Under the pieces are notes generated by a model. The model had not been told where the DNA came from. It did not search any database and saw only the letters and a list, made by a program, of their open reading frames with translations. Shown one piece after another: positions 50,301 through 62,522 of a DNA stretch of 62,881 nucleotides. Source of the DNA: Seison nebaliae (Eukaryota > Rotifera > Pararotatoria > Seisonacea > Seisonidae); assembly GCA_023231475.1 (NCBI GenBank), contig JALJEE010001958.1, positions 1 through 62,881 on the forward strand, read 5' to 3'. How positions within the stretch are numbered: position 1 is the stretch's first letter; each line of letters begins with the position of its first letter. Position numbers and translations under genes: made by a program.

Positions 50301-53300
50301 CTGTGATGAATGTGGTGGAGACGAAGATTATCAATTCCATCATTCATATCGTCAAACAGTCAATGAACACCAGAATCTCATAAATTCTTCATTAAATTTC
50401 ATTGATCGTTTATCTTTAATTTATCACAATCTATCCAATGATGACGAGATGAAGAAGGATGAAAGTGACAGTAGAAAGAAGAGAAAGAAGAAGGAGAACA
50501 TGGAAAATTTAAAGAAATTATCATTCGAATTCATCAAATGTGAAGGAATTGAGAATGATAATAAATTTGATCAATTTTTATGTTGTGATTTATGTCAGAA
50601 ATCTTTCCATACTTCATGTCTCCCACATTCATATCTCTTCGAATATCTGAATGATATTAATGTCAAATTTATCGGATTCATCGCTGCGAAGTCGGCAAGA
50701 AATGCAACTGAAATTTTCGAACATTTGTCCACCAAATCGATCAATCGTCAAATTCCGTTTACGAGGGATAATCTGATGGAATTGGATCAGTTGATTGATG
50801 ATATTCAACTATATTTACCAATTAATTCCAATTCTATGTCGACCAATTTGAATAACGAGGAACATAATCAACAAATATCGAGGAAAATTTTAAATGAATA
50901 CGAACCGTCATTGGAGAATCTTTCCGGTTTTCTCACTTCTCACACCTTATTGAAGTTGAAGGGATTGGAAACATTAAATTTTCATGGAGAACGAGATCTC
51001 TCCGATAGAATGTTCATTCTCATTTATCTCCTTCGATCCATTTCCTTCTTATTTCATCGACGGAACTGTCATGGAAATATGAAACAATTTGATGAAATTA
51101 AATCGATCCAATACAGAATCATTAGAAAGAAATTGGAGAATATTGAAGATATCGATTTAGTGAAATTATTATTCACATTCAATTTCGTCACATATTCAAT
51201 TGGAGCAAATTATCTTAATCTCATCAATTGGCGCGATGTCATGTTTCAGGAAATTTTATCGACAATTCCTGAATCATTACAATTTATTTATTATCAGTTT
51301 CTCTCATTTGAACGATTCTGTTGTAAATCATGTTGTCAATCGTTGTCATTCAATCTCTTTAACGTCTTCCAAAATAATTATCGTCCAACTTTCCATCTGA
51401 AACATCAGCAAAGTCATATATTAACTGATTCGAAAATCGTAATTTCTCCATCGAAGAAATCGAATAAGAAAAAGAAATTTCATGATCGACGATCTAATCA
51501 AATTTATTTTCAAGCAATTCTCAATGGAATCGATTATCCGAGATCTAATATACTTCTCGATTCCATTCAACTAGTTGAAGAGAAACGGAAAAATGCTTTG
51601 GAGAAACATAGTCAAATTTCATTATATAAAGACAGTGATCAGAAAAGTGGAAAACGATTCAAAGATAAGAAATCGTTCCAATTCTTCGATATCTCTTCGA
51701 AGATTTCTAATATCTTCTTAACGGATGAAGATGTTAGTTGTGTTGAGGAAATGTGTAATACATGTAAAGGAATAATAAATGATGATGAAGCTAAACTGAA
51801 ATGTGATGATTGTTCAACTTATCAACATTCGTATTGTGAGAATATCACCGAATTTGAACATCATCTAATTAAAGATTATTATCTCTGTAAAAAATGTTAT
51901 GATGACGATAAGAATGAAAATAAAGATGCTCTTAAACTCAATGAGATCAAGATGATGATCCCGAAATATAAGGAAGAATTGATAAAGAAAAAAGAGAATT
52001 TCTTTTATCATTCCTTAAACATATTGAACGATTCATCGATCTCCAAAAAATTTATGTTTCATAAAGAAATTGAAGAAAAATCTGAAATTTTCTTTAAATT
52101 TCCTTTCGATTTACTCGTTCGATTCTTCGAAAGACTATTCAATTTAATCACGAATGAATTAAACGAAATAATTCCGTTCAATCTTTCCGAATTGTTAGAA
52201 TTTGAGAATGTGGAAAGTTTAATACCAGAATTTGAAAGTAACTCAAATATTTTAGTGTTCAATCATCAGACATTGGACCTCATTGAACTGATGGTCAGAG
52301 AAGAGCAAATAATAATTCAATTTAATTTCCATAATCTAAAACAATTAAAAGCGAAGGAATATTGGAAATTTATCAATGATTTATGGAAAACGAAATTCTC
52401 CAATTTCACTTCCATCCATTTCTCTTTCGAGCAATTCAATCAAATATTGACAGTATCTTTGAACGAATTCCTTCGAACTACTACCTCAACTAATAATCAG
52501 TTGATTATGAATCATATCAATTGTTTATTGTTGATTTTCGAAGAAGTGTTATCATATAAACGATTAGTTGGAACGGATCAATATATTATTCACCAGAAAT
52601 TGCATAATATTTTAAAAGAATTAAATGAAACTTCAACAACTTTACAAATCGAAAAATTTCATCATTATATTTATTCGATTTGGTTCAATCAATTGTCCAA
52701 ACGGAATGATAATGATTTTATTCAATTTTTTCGTTCAATCACATTTCCTTTAACGTCGAAAATGATCGAAAGATTGAAAGAATTCAATGTTTATAATCAG
52801 ATATTGAAGAAGAAAACATTTCTGGAATTAACAACAGAACAACTCGATTATTTTTATGGCGATGACAATTTATCCTCGAACGAAGAGATCGATATAAAAT
52901 TGAGTGATATTAAGTTATTGGAGAGTATTGACCATGTGAATGAAATGAAATTGATTAGTTCAAAAAAAATTAAAAATGATCCGATTGGAAATTGTATTAA
53001 TGATCTCATTGAAATGACAATGGATGAAGTAAATAAAGTGAATGTAATAGAAGATGAAATAAAAGAAATGTTAAATGGAATTTGTAATTCTGTTGCTGTC
53101 GAACATTCGTTGATGAAGAAAGCTGTGATGAATTCGGTAGATATCATTTCATCTAAACAACGTGAAGATGAGACACTTGCTCATCTTCGTCATTTATTGA
53201 ATGATGCTATCGAACACGAAATCTCTTCCGTCGATTATATTTTACAAACGATCACTTGTCGTTTGTGTCATCAGAGTTTATTACATTCTGATGTAAACTT

Positions 53301-56300
53301 GAACGGAAAGTTGTTGTTTGTTCATCGTCAATCGAATAATTATTGTGAAAAAAACAATTCATATGATGAAATGAATGACAAGAAATTATTGGAAATATTC
53401 CAAGAAGAATTAAAAGAGAAATATAACAAATCCATTTTTTCGACAGATGAATTTGCCGATGAGAATGATCAGAATGAAATCGAATGTGATCATTTGTTGT
53501 GGAGGAATACAAGACAAAATGATTTGAATATCGAAGAGAAATTGTTATTATATTGTTGTCATCTGTATAGTTTGATACATCGGAAGAAAATTCGAGTGAG
53601 AGATGTCAATAATTTCCACTCGAAAATTTGGTGGATTCATTCGAATTGTGCAATTTGGTCAACTTGTGCTCAAAGACAAACATTCGATTTAACGTCACAA
53701 TCAACTCCTCTTGTCAATTGGTATGAGAATCATTTACCATCAAAACGATTAACAATAATTTCATTGTTTGGAGAGATTATGAAGAAATCATTAATCTGTT
53801 CACATTGTGACTCGGTGAATGCCACTATTCAATGTGCTGGGCACAATTGTAAAAATCAATATCATTTCGTTTGCGCACATGAAGCTGGTGCTTTGTTCAC
53901 CATTAAATTAGGAATGAGTTCGAATGAGAAGAATTGGAACAGAAATCTTAATCATCCGTGGATGATCGGTAACGATAATGATGAATTGAAAGTGTATTGT
54001 AGTCGCCATATCAAACGAATGGCTATATGCAATTATGTTGTGACCTGTTTCCAGGTTGATGGTATTATTCAATTAGTAGAGAAACAAATACAAAACGATT
54101 TGATATTCAATTCGAAGAATTCTCTGATGAAATGTGGATCAATGACGATTAGAGATCTGGGTTATTTGCACAAAGACTTTTCTCTAATGCCAACAACTAG
54201 TGACAAAAGAAATGGTATTAATTCGAACCGATTTCAATTAATTCCAATCGACTACGAAATAAATCGTTTATTTTGGTCAATTGATGATCCGGATAGATTA
54301 TCGATGTATCGATGTTACACGAGAATTGTTGAAGAGAAAGATGATAACCATGTATATTTTGATAAAGAAGAAAATTTGACAGCGGAAATTCATAAGGTGA
54401 ATTCATTTGTGGAAAGTGAGAAATATCTGAAAATTTTAGATGATTTGACTGTCGATACTAAAGAAACATTAACGGAAGAAATCGATTGGTCATTGAAGAA
54501 TTTCTGTAAATTGATTAAATTGTTGAAAGAACATCCATTTTCATCGAAATCGTCGGAGGAGAATGAGAAAAAGGGACAAAGTAAAACTCCGAATGCAATC
54601 GATTCATTTCCATATCTGGTACATATGAACTACGCCAAGTATCATCAACATCAACAAAAAAACGACAGTACCATCCGAAATGATGATAATTCTTCTTCTT
54701 CCGATGAAGATGAAAGTATCGATGATGATGATGATATTGATGATGTTTGTCATGACAATAGTTTCTATAGTGGAGACGATGAATATGGAAATGACGAAAC
54801 AGAAGAAGAAATACAAGACGGTGAAGAAGAAGAATATGAAGAAGAATGGAGAGATGGACAACAAATGGAGAATGATAAAAGAATTAATAAATTGAAAATG
54901 ATAAATATTCAGAAGAGAAATAATGAATCAGAAGATCAAACACCATATATGATTCCTTCGACAAATCGTGTTTGTAATTATTGTGGGGAATATGAGTCGC
55001 TAGTTTGGCAAATTCGAAAAGAATTATGTTTATCGTTGAATCGTTTAGTTGATGCATTATTCCACTTTAACAAGAATATGAAACATTACAATTTAAGTTA
55101 TGTCTTTTATGACAATTTGTTGAGTAATCATTTATTCAATTTTCGAACGATACTCGATAATCAGTTTGACCATAAAAATGAAACGAATCTCAATTATCAT
55201 GGATTCAATTCAGTCGATAATTTAATTGTCATCGATTGGTATAATGTCGGTTATGAATACAAACATACTATCACTTCGAAAATCAATTATTATAATCGTC
55301 GATTGGAAGAGTGTCGACGTTTAGCTAGAGAGAATCAATCACTTCAAAGTCAATTCAACATTATCCATCGTGATCATTATTCGCAGGTTTTGAAAGTTTA
55401 CGAGAAAGAATTGAATTGCGTCCGGACGAGAATGGACGAACTACGAAATGATGAAATTTCCTTTCGAGCTTTAGCGAGTGAATTAAGGAAGAAATGTGTC
55501 AAACGATCAACTAAACCAGAACCGCCTCAACCGATAAAACGTCGTCGTATGGAAAATATTCCATATTTGGGTGTCTCCCAATTGGATGGACTGGATTTCC
55601 CATATTCTTCCATTAAGCCCATTAAACCATCAACAACTACTTCGATCTCTCACATTACAATATCTACACCAGGAATAATTTATTCGAAAAACAACACATC
55701 GTCAATCATATCTACCACCAGTTCACAATTATCCAATTCATTCAAATTATTAAAAAGCGTTCGTCATCAACCTTCCATTCAGAAACCATCCATCAATTTT
55801 AACTACCAGCAAAAAAATATTAAAACGGTGGAAAATTTTACAAATAATCCGAAATATAAAATTAACACTAATTTCGATTACACTTCTTTAAAATTGAATC
55901 AACCCAAACAAGAAAGTGGGCCCCCCAATATTTTAATAAATTTTCGTAGACTTACTACAACCGCGAATTCGATGCATAAAACTGAGTACGATGCAAAACC
56001 TAATCTTCCAACCAAACCGTCAGTATCTCAGTTTGTCGTCCCGCTGAAAAAAGAGTTCCAAGAAAATAAATCAACTGTAGAGAAAGTTCCTCTAAAGAAG
56101 GAAACTACTTCTTGTAAACCTCCTTCACTACTCACTGGTCCACTTAACTCATTTTCAGATGAAAAACCGTCAGAAAATTGGAATCTGATGAAGGAAGTCA
56201 GACCTTTACTTAATTCTACGCCCAATTATTTAAATTCGTCAATTCCATCAAACAAGAAATTAAATTATTTAAATTCATCAATTCCACCAATTACTAAATC

Positions 56301-58916
56301 GATGTATTTAAATTCATCCATTCCATCAAACAATAAATCAAATTATTTAAATTCATCAGTTGCACCAAATCAAACAATGAAACATGTTTTTCAAACACCA
56401 GTTGACAATCGAAGAAAAGCACCGAGAATGGATAATGCTAAACCGAGAATAGAGTTCCAACTCAATTCATATGATATATATTTGAAAAAGTTATATGAAT
56501 TAAAAGATTTATTTGGTCGATATGCACCTGATCAAGAAATAATCGATTTTCTCCAAAATTTATCATTGGCAGAAATGATATTTAGTATTTACCAATTGGG
56601 ACATACGAAAGAACGATGGGGATTTGTAAAGACAGCTGCTCAAAACAAATGTGCCCGAATAGGATTGTCATTAGAATATTGTTTCAATGAACTGGCCATT
56701 TTCCTTAAGAGACGCTCCCAACAACAAATTAATATTCCAAAACCATTATCAATACGAATGATACCGAGTAACTTGTCTAAATCAACAGTAAAAAAGGAAA
56801 TATTTAAAGTTCCTAGCATTCTCAAATCACCAGTCCAATGTGATAATTTATCTGATGATCAAGAATCAATTAATTCCGAATCGATATCATCAGAATATTG
56901 TCCACAGATGTTAAAGTGGCCGAATAGAATTAATGTGGGAAGGAAAGAAGCGAAAAAAATTCTTCAATATCTTTTTCCTCAGACGAAAGATATGTCTGTA
57001 ATTTTATCTCATCTTCTTTCAATGGACGAGAATGAAAGTGACTTATCAGATTTCCATCTAATAAAAGATATGTATGTCTCTCATTTTCCATTACAATCTT
57101 TCCGAAATATCAAAAGAGTACGACATTTATTGCAATATGAAGATCATACCAGATCCACAATATATTTGACGTTAAGTCATTTGAAGAGATTTCTCAAATT
57201 ATCCGACAATTTCGATTCTACCAATTTACTCAAATCGTTTCTTTTGCATAGATGTATCGTCGGATTACAAGAGGAAACTATTCCATCTTCTTTCTTCTCT
57301 TTAACCACAACCTCTTATAATTGGAATAAATTCATTGAATTAGATAGGAATAGTTTAATTGCTTTCCTTTCTCAACTTAACAACTCAATGAAGAACAAGA
57401 AGAGAAACGGGAAGAATCTATCGGGAAATCATTTCTTATTTAACGATTCAAAATTTTCAAAAGTTTTCTCAATAAATCGTCTCTCAAATAAGTGTGAGAT
57501 GAGAAGTAAATCAGAATATTCTTATGAAGAACTTGAGAAAATGTTGAGAGAGAATAATTATGAATTGAAGAGGTTAATGAATCGATTATATCTCATTTGT
57601 CAACATTCTCTTCAATTCGACGAGTTGAATATGAAGAAAAATTATGTTGAAATTTCGAGGAAGTTATCGAAGAAGAAACTTAAATTTTTTATCGAACATA
57701 TCGATTCAAAAACTACATATTCTTCAGATACACCATATGGAGTTTGGAAGAAAGTCTTTGATAGTATCCCACGACTCAAATCGTCAAGATGCGACGGATA
57801 TCGACTATTTGGATTGAATGAACCTGTTGTTCATTATTTCATTGAACAATTAGATAATATTAATCAATTTCCTTTTTATAATCGATTATCTTCTGATAAA
57901 TGGAATACCGAGAAAAAACATGAACATAATTTCGTATTTGACTATGAAAAAGAGAAAGTGGTGGAGGAACCTGATGATGGTAATTCAGCGAGAACTCGAT
58001 GTTTCAAAGATCATATGAGTGAATTGAAAAGTCGAGTAAAACCGACAGAAGTTGTTTGTCGATCAGAGAAACGGAATGAGGAGAAAGATCAATCAATTGA
58101 AAGTATTGGAGTTGAAGTGAAAGAAAAAGAAAAGAAAAATGAAATGGAAGAAATGACGGTCGTAGGAAGAGAAGAGGATTCGAATAATGCTTGTCATGTT
58201 TTAATTTCGAGAACAAAAGTTTCCAATCAAACTGAAAGAAATAAGAACAAAAATAGTCGATTTATTACGAATGTGTCGAGATACGATAAATTCTCTTGTT
58301 TCTCCACTTTATACCGTTCTCCCATTCTCGACATCTACATGAAGAAAATTAAAGAAAAGATTCTCATTAAATACGAGAAGATTTTGAAAGGCGATGGCCC
58401 CTTATCAATGAAATATCTTTATTTGCCTTATTTCTCGTTGAACGCGTTAAATGTTTATAAATCAAAAATTCATGGACGTGGACTTTTCACTTTGAGAGAT
58501 ATTAGTGTGGGACAACCTCTCATTGAATATGGAGGAACGGTAGTTCGTTACATATTGTGTGATGTTAAAGAGAGGGTTTATGATTCACAAGTTAATTTTA
58601 TTTTAATAATGTATTTTTTCTAATTTTCTCATTTCTGAAGGGTATCGGATGTTATATGTTTAGTATTGATAATCACGAAGCAATTGATGCCACTTTGGAA
58701 GGAAACCGAGCTCGATTCATTAATCATTCATGTGACCCAAATTGTGAATCTCGTATTTGCTTCGCCAATGGTTCTAATCATATCATAATCCTTGCCATGA
58801 AGAATATCAGAAAGGCAGAAGAACTGACTTATGACTATCAGTTCTCTATTGAAGCGAATAGTACGAAAATTCCTTGTTTGTGTGCTGCAAAGAATTGTCG
58901 ACAATTTTTAAATTAA
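44304..58916 (+). CDS. trx: Trithorax/MLL histone H3K4 methyltransferase (KMT2A/B type)
   Basis: Trithorax-type enzymes methylate H3K4 with WDR5 and partners to keep homeotic and developmental genes active. Exons 44304-49997, 50182-58590 and 58641-58916 join in phase to about 4,792 residues. In order: AT-hook-like motifs (KRGPKKSKSKRGRKKKN at 45.8 kb, RRRGRPSLG at 46.15 kb, KKRGRPKG at 48.5 kb), a four-Cys finger (CFVCEI...LCEKC, 46.87 kb), PHD1 across the exon junction (49.92-50.33 kb), a degenerate PHD (50.53-50.71 kb), a complete PHD (51.74-51.90 kb), extended PHD (53.26-54.03 kb), FYRN (54.14-54.34 kb), acidic stretch, coiled coil, Taspase1-type site QLDGLD (55579), FYRC (57.72-57.90 kb), WIN motif NSARTR (57982), SET (GRGLF, EYGG, RFINHSCDPNC, ELTYDYQF) and post-SET ending CRQFLN. 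No bromodomain or CXXC finger seen. The frame starts after an acceptor; the first ATG is 44304. Confidence 0.93.
50140..50181 (+). repeat. CT-repeat tract at trithorax intron 1 acceptor
   Basis: A TC/CT microsatellite ending TCTCTTCAG forms the polypyrimidine tract of the 184-base intron between the two giant exons. Confidence 0.6.
56227..56382 (+). repeat. Four tandem 13-codon units within trithorax
   Basis: Four exact-length 39-base units begin at 56227, 56266, 56305 and 56344. Each translates to YLNSS(I/V)(P/A)-x6 (units begin YLNSSIPSN, YLNSSIPPI, YLNSSIPSN, YLNSSVAPN). Located in the disordered linker between the Taspase1 site and FYRC. Confidence 0.8.
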
Positions 58917-59102
58917 CTTTTGTTTTCTTTAGAACATTAATCTACTAACTTCATTATATTTTACTCTTTTAATCATTTACAAATATATATATATCGTTTC
59001 AGTAATTAAAAAAAAATGTTTCTGCTCAAAACCCATTATACCATCTTACAATAATAATTACTTATTTTATAATTCCTACTTATCTAAATTCATCAATTGT
59101 GA

Positions 59103-59274
59103 ATGTCAAATTTAAATGATTTATTCGATCTTTCAAGTCGGTAAGCAACATCTGCACATTTATCTGCAGGATTCCACTTTCCATTACTTCTATTATTTTT
59201 TTTTATTTAGGATGAATTGCCCAGTTTTGGCAAATTTGAATGAATTCAAATATAGAAAAAGAATTAAGATTTGA
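59103..59274 (+). CDS. Doubtful two-exon 33-residue gene
   Basis: The ATG at 59103 opens 38 bases ending in a good donor (GTAAGC at 59141); a 70-base intron ends TTTTATTTAG at 59210 and the second exon continues in phase to TGA at 59274. The product would read MSNLNDLFDLSSR then MNCPVLANLNEFKYRKRIKI. Splice signals are good, but the product is tiny and the opposite strand also has coding-like frames here (KWNPADKCADVAYRLERSN near 59.1 kb). It may be a 5' fragment of a larger gene, a decayed gene or chance. Confidence 0.25.
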
Positions 59275-59755
59275 GATAATAAGATGGCCCAGTGACATGT
59301 ACGGAAAGAAAATGCCGGGAACGCAGTTATCGATTCAGAAATTGGACAATACGCATTCAGCTTCCTCCAAGGTGTTGGGAAGTGAAATATCGTAGTTGCA
59401 GAAAAGTTTATTAGAATTTATTTACTTAGGTAAATCAGAAACCTAATACATAATATCTAATACCTAATACCTAATCGAATACGCAAGCAGGAAGCTGCTT
59501 GACCCAGAGAAAAAATATACCATTAATCTAAGCAAAATATCTAAGAAAAGTATTAAATATTAAGGTTTGAAAATAAACATTGAAAATAGGTGAAAACAAA
59601 GTAGTAAGGACAAAGTAATGGACAACTTCTCCATTTTCTCTTAAGTCATAAAGGAAACGACAAATTTTCTGGAAAAGAAAAAATAAAACAGGGTTCTGAA
59701 AATAATAATAAAAAAAAGATTTATTTCCAAAAAATACTTTTAGTAATTGATTTTA
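59275..59755. other. Spacer with a patch of higher GC
   Basis: The patch at about 59280-59400 is clearly less AT-rich than its surroundings. A 51-codon + frame starting at 59240 (MNSNIEKELRFEIIRWPSDM...) runs through it to about 59395, and on the - strand open frames also read well, so I cannot choose a coding strand. The rest is AT-rich. Confidence 0.3.
59443..59476. repeat. Short tandem repeat of ACCTAAT-type units
   Basis: Imperfect 7-base units ACCTAAT/ATCTAAT recur four to five times. It resembles a degenerate minisatellite, not a telomere array. Confidence 0.5.
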
Positions 59756-60295
59756 TTAATTCATTAAATGGAAATAGTTTGCCATTAGAGAACCTTGTCG
59801 TCGTCTATCTTGTTGAAAGTTATGATTTCTTTTATCAACCAATATATTTTCATAGCAAATTAATTTATTTGGCATTTGAGTCTTTGGTTGTAATTGTGCT
59901 GAGTAGGAGTTCCCGTTTGCGGGACAATTAACCACAATTTGTTTTTCAGGTTCGTACATTTTAGGTGCGCTTGCCCATTCAATAGCCAGGTCATTTAGCA
60001 AAACACGTTCTCTTAAAATGTTATAAGCATATGACTTATAATTTTCAACTATTGTTTCTACAAAAAACTCAGTTATCATTCCCGGGTGCAGTTTTATACA
60101 AATTGCTTTAAAAATTGTGTCGTCAGCCATGTCCATGATTCTCATGTCTTGGTTAAGACATTTATCCCTAGCCCTGTTGTAATTTAACGTTGTTCCGTCG
60201 AGTAAATGATATTGAGTTTTATTTAAAATTAATTGGTTATCCGATTTAACCATTTTCGTCGCAAAATACCAAATTACAAGATAAGGCAGAATCAT
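59756..60295 (-). CDS. Secreted C-type-lectin-like protein A
   Basis: Single exon, 179 residues from the ATG at 60295. A hydrophobic N-terminus (MILPYLVIWYFATKM) acts as signal peptide. The body starts YHLLDGTTLNYNRARDKCLN, like the start of a C-type lectin fold (hydrophobic strand, then A..KC), has four Cys (KCLNQ, AICIK, VNCPA, LICYE) and the final LICYE element of that fold, but lacks the EPN/WND calcium motifs. It ends with a basic tail RRRQGSLMANYFHLMN. It is a clear paralogue of the gene 630 bases upstream on the same strand, with the same Cys pattern and tail. Extracellular; ligand unknown. The lectin-like assignment rests on pattern only. Confidence 0.6.
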   Translation of the reverse strand: MILPYLVIWYFATKMVKSDNQLILNKTQYHLLDGTTLNYNRARDKCLNQDMRIMDMADDTIFKAICIKLHPGMITEFFVETIVENYKSYAYNILRERVLLNDLAIEWASAPKMYEPEKQIVVNCPANGNSYSAQLQPKTQMPNKLICYENILVDKRNHNFQQDRRRQGSLMANYFHLMN

Positions 60296-60924
60296 AATTG
60301 GGAAAAGATTGTTCTCATATATCGTAGAGAAATATCAGAAATTTATAAGTTATATCTTTAGATGTTGTTATGATTATTCCAACATTTATAAATGAAGGAC
60401 TTGCAATTCTCATATGTAATTAGTCTAAACGATAAACATGTTGAGGTAAGGAAATAAAATATAACTTTATTTGAATACTGATAATTGTACTAGAATACAT
60501 TTTATAAGTGCTAGAAAGGAAGATAATATTTATCCAATACTAATAATAGTAATTGATATTAGGTCATAAGTTGATGCTAATTCTTTTATCTTAATATCGT
60601 TAATATGTGTTAAGTGCAAATACAAAATATGACGATTTACATCATAACTCAATATATTAATATTACCCGATTGACAGTTGAGTGATCCATTGACAAAATT
60701 ACTAATGTAAACAGTTGATTAATTGGATTGACAAAATAAAATTGAATCTATATGACTAACTTGTTTCTAGATATTATGGTAAGAAGTGAAACAAAATTTT
60801 TAATTTATGGAAAGCAAATAGTTTGTTATGACATTAATGGTAATGCAAAGAAGAAGTTATGAAAGAGGTCAAGTCGTAGTTTATTCAATGATCAAAGAAC
60901 TGATGAAATATTGAAATATAATTG
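60296..60924. other. Spacer between the two lectin-like genes
   Basis: 629 bases, AT-rich, no frame of note; should hold the promoter of gene A and the 3' end of gene B. Confidence 0.45.
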
Positions 60925-61452
60925 TCAATTCATTTTATTCACATAATTTCCAACTATTGAACCACGTCTTCTTTGAGTAACATCGAACTTTTTAGTTCTG
61001 TTTTTTAATTTGCTATAACAAATAAGCTTTGACCGTTCTAAATTACTGGGACTCACAAATGCTTCGTATTTTGTAGAGTAGTTGTTGTTACATACAATTG
61101 TAACTTTCTCGAGCTTTCTATTAATATTCGGCTCTCCAGGTTTCCAGTTCAATTTGGCATGTGTTAGGGTGGCTAGTTTGCCGAATCTGGTAACAAACAT
61201 TTCTAGAATGTCATTGAATTCTCTTGTTCTAACAGAGAATGTACCATGAGAAGTCATAAGGCACAGTTTTTTCAAAATTCTATCATTCACCTTATCTAAT
61301 AAGGCCATTCCATATTCTGCACAACCATTCGTGCCATCTTGGTAAGTAACTTGTCGATCTTCTATAAGATAATAATATTCATTTCCGTAATATTTTACTG
61401 ATGCAAGATGGACGAATTGAAATAAATCTAAAGATAATAGAACGAATAACAT
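60925..61452 (-). CDS. Secreted C-type-lectin-like protein B
   Basis: Single exon. The ATG at 61452 gives 175 residues with a good signal peptide (MLFVLLSLDLFQFVHLAS); nine further codons upstream are open but begin with TTG. The body: YYLIEDRQVTYQDGTNGCAE, MALLDKVNDRILKKLCLM, a segment NWKPGEPNINR that contains EPN, the sugar- and calcium-binding tripeptide of mannose-type C-type lectins, then TIVCNNN and KLICYSKL. Four Cys match those of paralogue A in order and spacing. No WND motif follows, so calcium-dependent binding is doubtful. The tail QRRRGSIVGNYVNKMN matches that of A (RRxGSxxxNYxxxMN). Confidence 0.6.
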   Translation of the reverse strand: MLFVLLSLDLFQFVHLASVKYYGNEYYYLIEDRQVTYQDGTNGCAEYGMALLDKVNDRILKKLCLMTSHGTFSVRTREFNDILEMFVTRFGKLATLTHAKLNWKPGEPNINRKLEKVTIVCNNNYSTKYEAFVSPSNLERSKLICYSKLKNRTKKFDVTQRRRGSIVGNYVNKMN

Positions 61453-62522
61453 TTTTGTACTTATAAAGGATACTGTCAATTAAATGATATCTTTATTAGA
61501 AATGTTGAATAGGATAATACTGTGATTTCTCATCAGAATTTATAGTATATCTGAACTAAAAAAAAACCCACTCACAATATCGATTTTCATTCCAGAAGTT
61601 AATATTTGAATAAAACATTCCGTAACTTTAGTCGAAAATTATAGTTGTTAATATTAGCAAACGTAGGAGTATAATTTCCCTTATAAAACGTTTTTTTTTG
61701 ATAACACATATTTGAACACCCAAATTAAGGTTTATTTAATCCAGATTCTTATTATGAAAGAACGAAAATCACCTTTAAATTCTTGTTAAATTTATTACTC
61801 TTGGATTTTATCTATTACAATTGATAATGGTGAAACTTTCAAGTAAAATGAAGAATTAACCCAGTCTTTGAATGCAAGAGTAAATCGGTCAAATTTCTTT
61901 GCCAAACTGTATTATTAACCAGTTTTTTGAGCCTTTTTTGAATTGCAAAATTTGGAGCTACAGAATGAGTAAAGAAGAATTATACTTCAAAATCACCAAA
62001 ATTAAAATTCTTCTTAACTGCATTTTGATAATTGAGTTAATAAGTTTACTGGAACATTTCACATGACAATGGTCATGTCAGTGTCGAGATCTCGACAACA
62101 TGCGATCATCTTTTTGCCGAACGCATTTCTGCTTTCTCAATTGTGTGAAATTATTTCCTCTACGAACAAATATTTACCTATTTACTCTGCTGGTTCAACC
62201 ACTATTCGGATTAGATTCTATTACGGCGTATTGTAATAGGGCGTTTCTGATTGCAATTACTAATTTGATTCTTTTTCGTATCATATGTGGAAAGAGAATT
62301 ATTGACACAACAACATCATTACTCAACATCATTGGTCTAATCTCTCGCTCGCATTGTTCCCTTACTCCAAATTGGCATTGTTTTTCTTTCATTGCTCCCA
62401 ATTTGACATCCATGATCTAGTTTTTCAAAATATTCAGAATCTTAAAAAGATGATATGTAGCTATGTAATAAGTGAAAGAACTAGTTACATAGCCTATTAA
62501 ATACCAATTTGAACTATTTTTA
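61453..62522. other. Spacer before tRNA-Val
   Basis: AT-rich. Overlapping frames at 62100-62420 (+) and 62195-62413 (-) occupy a less AT-rich patch but show no domain, signal or splice partner, and only one can be real; I call neither. Confidence 0.4.
62458..62496. repeat. Small imperfect inverted repeat
   Basis: TAGCTATGTAA (62458-62468) pairs with TTACATAGCCTA (62485-62496) with one bulged base, leaving a 16-base loop, 27 bases upstream of the tRNA gene. Possible hairpin of unknown role. Confidence 0.4.

Noticed and set aside
51900-53250. Bromodomain between the complete PHD and the extended PHD, as in vertebrate MLL1
   Set aside because: The segment is helical and Leu/Phe-rich but lacks bromodomain hallmarks; Drosophila Trx also lacks it.
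44304-58916. Two separate genes, one for each giant open frame
   Set aside because: The first frame ends in half a PHD finger (CRLC...) and the second starts after a clean acceptor with the other half (CAVCCEFVHLSC); splicing at 49998/50181 joins them in phase.
59443-59476. Telomeric CCTAA-type repeat
   Set aside because: Only a few imperfect 7-base units inside the contig; more likely a minisatellite.
62100-62420. 106-codon + frame and overlapping 72-codon - frame
   Set aside because: Mutually antisense, no recognisable domain and no way to choose; not called.
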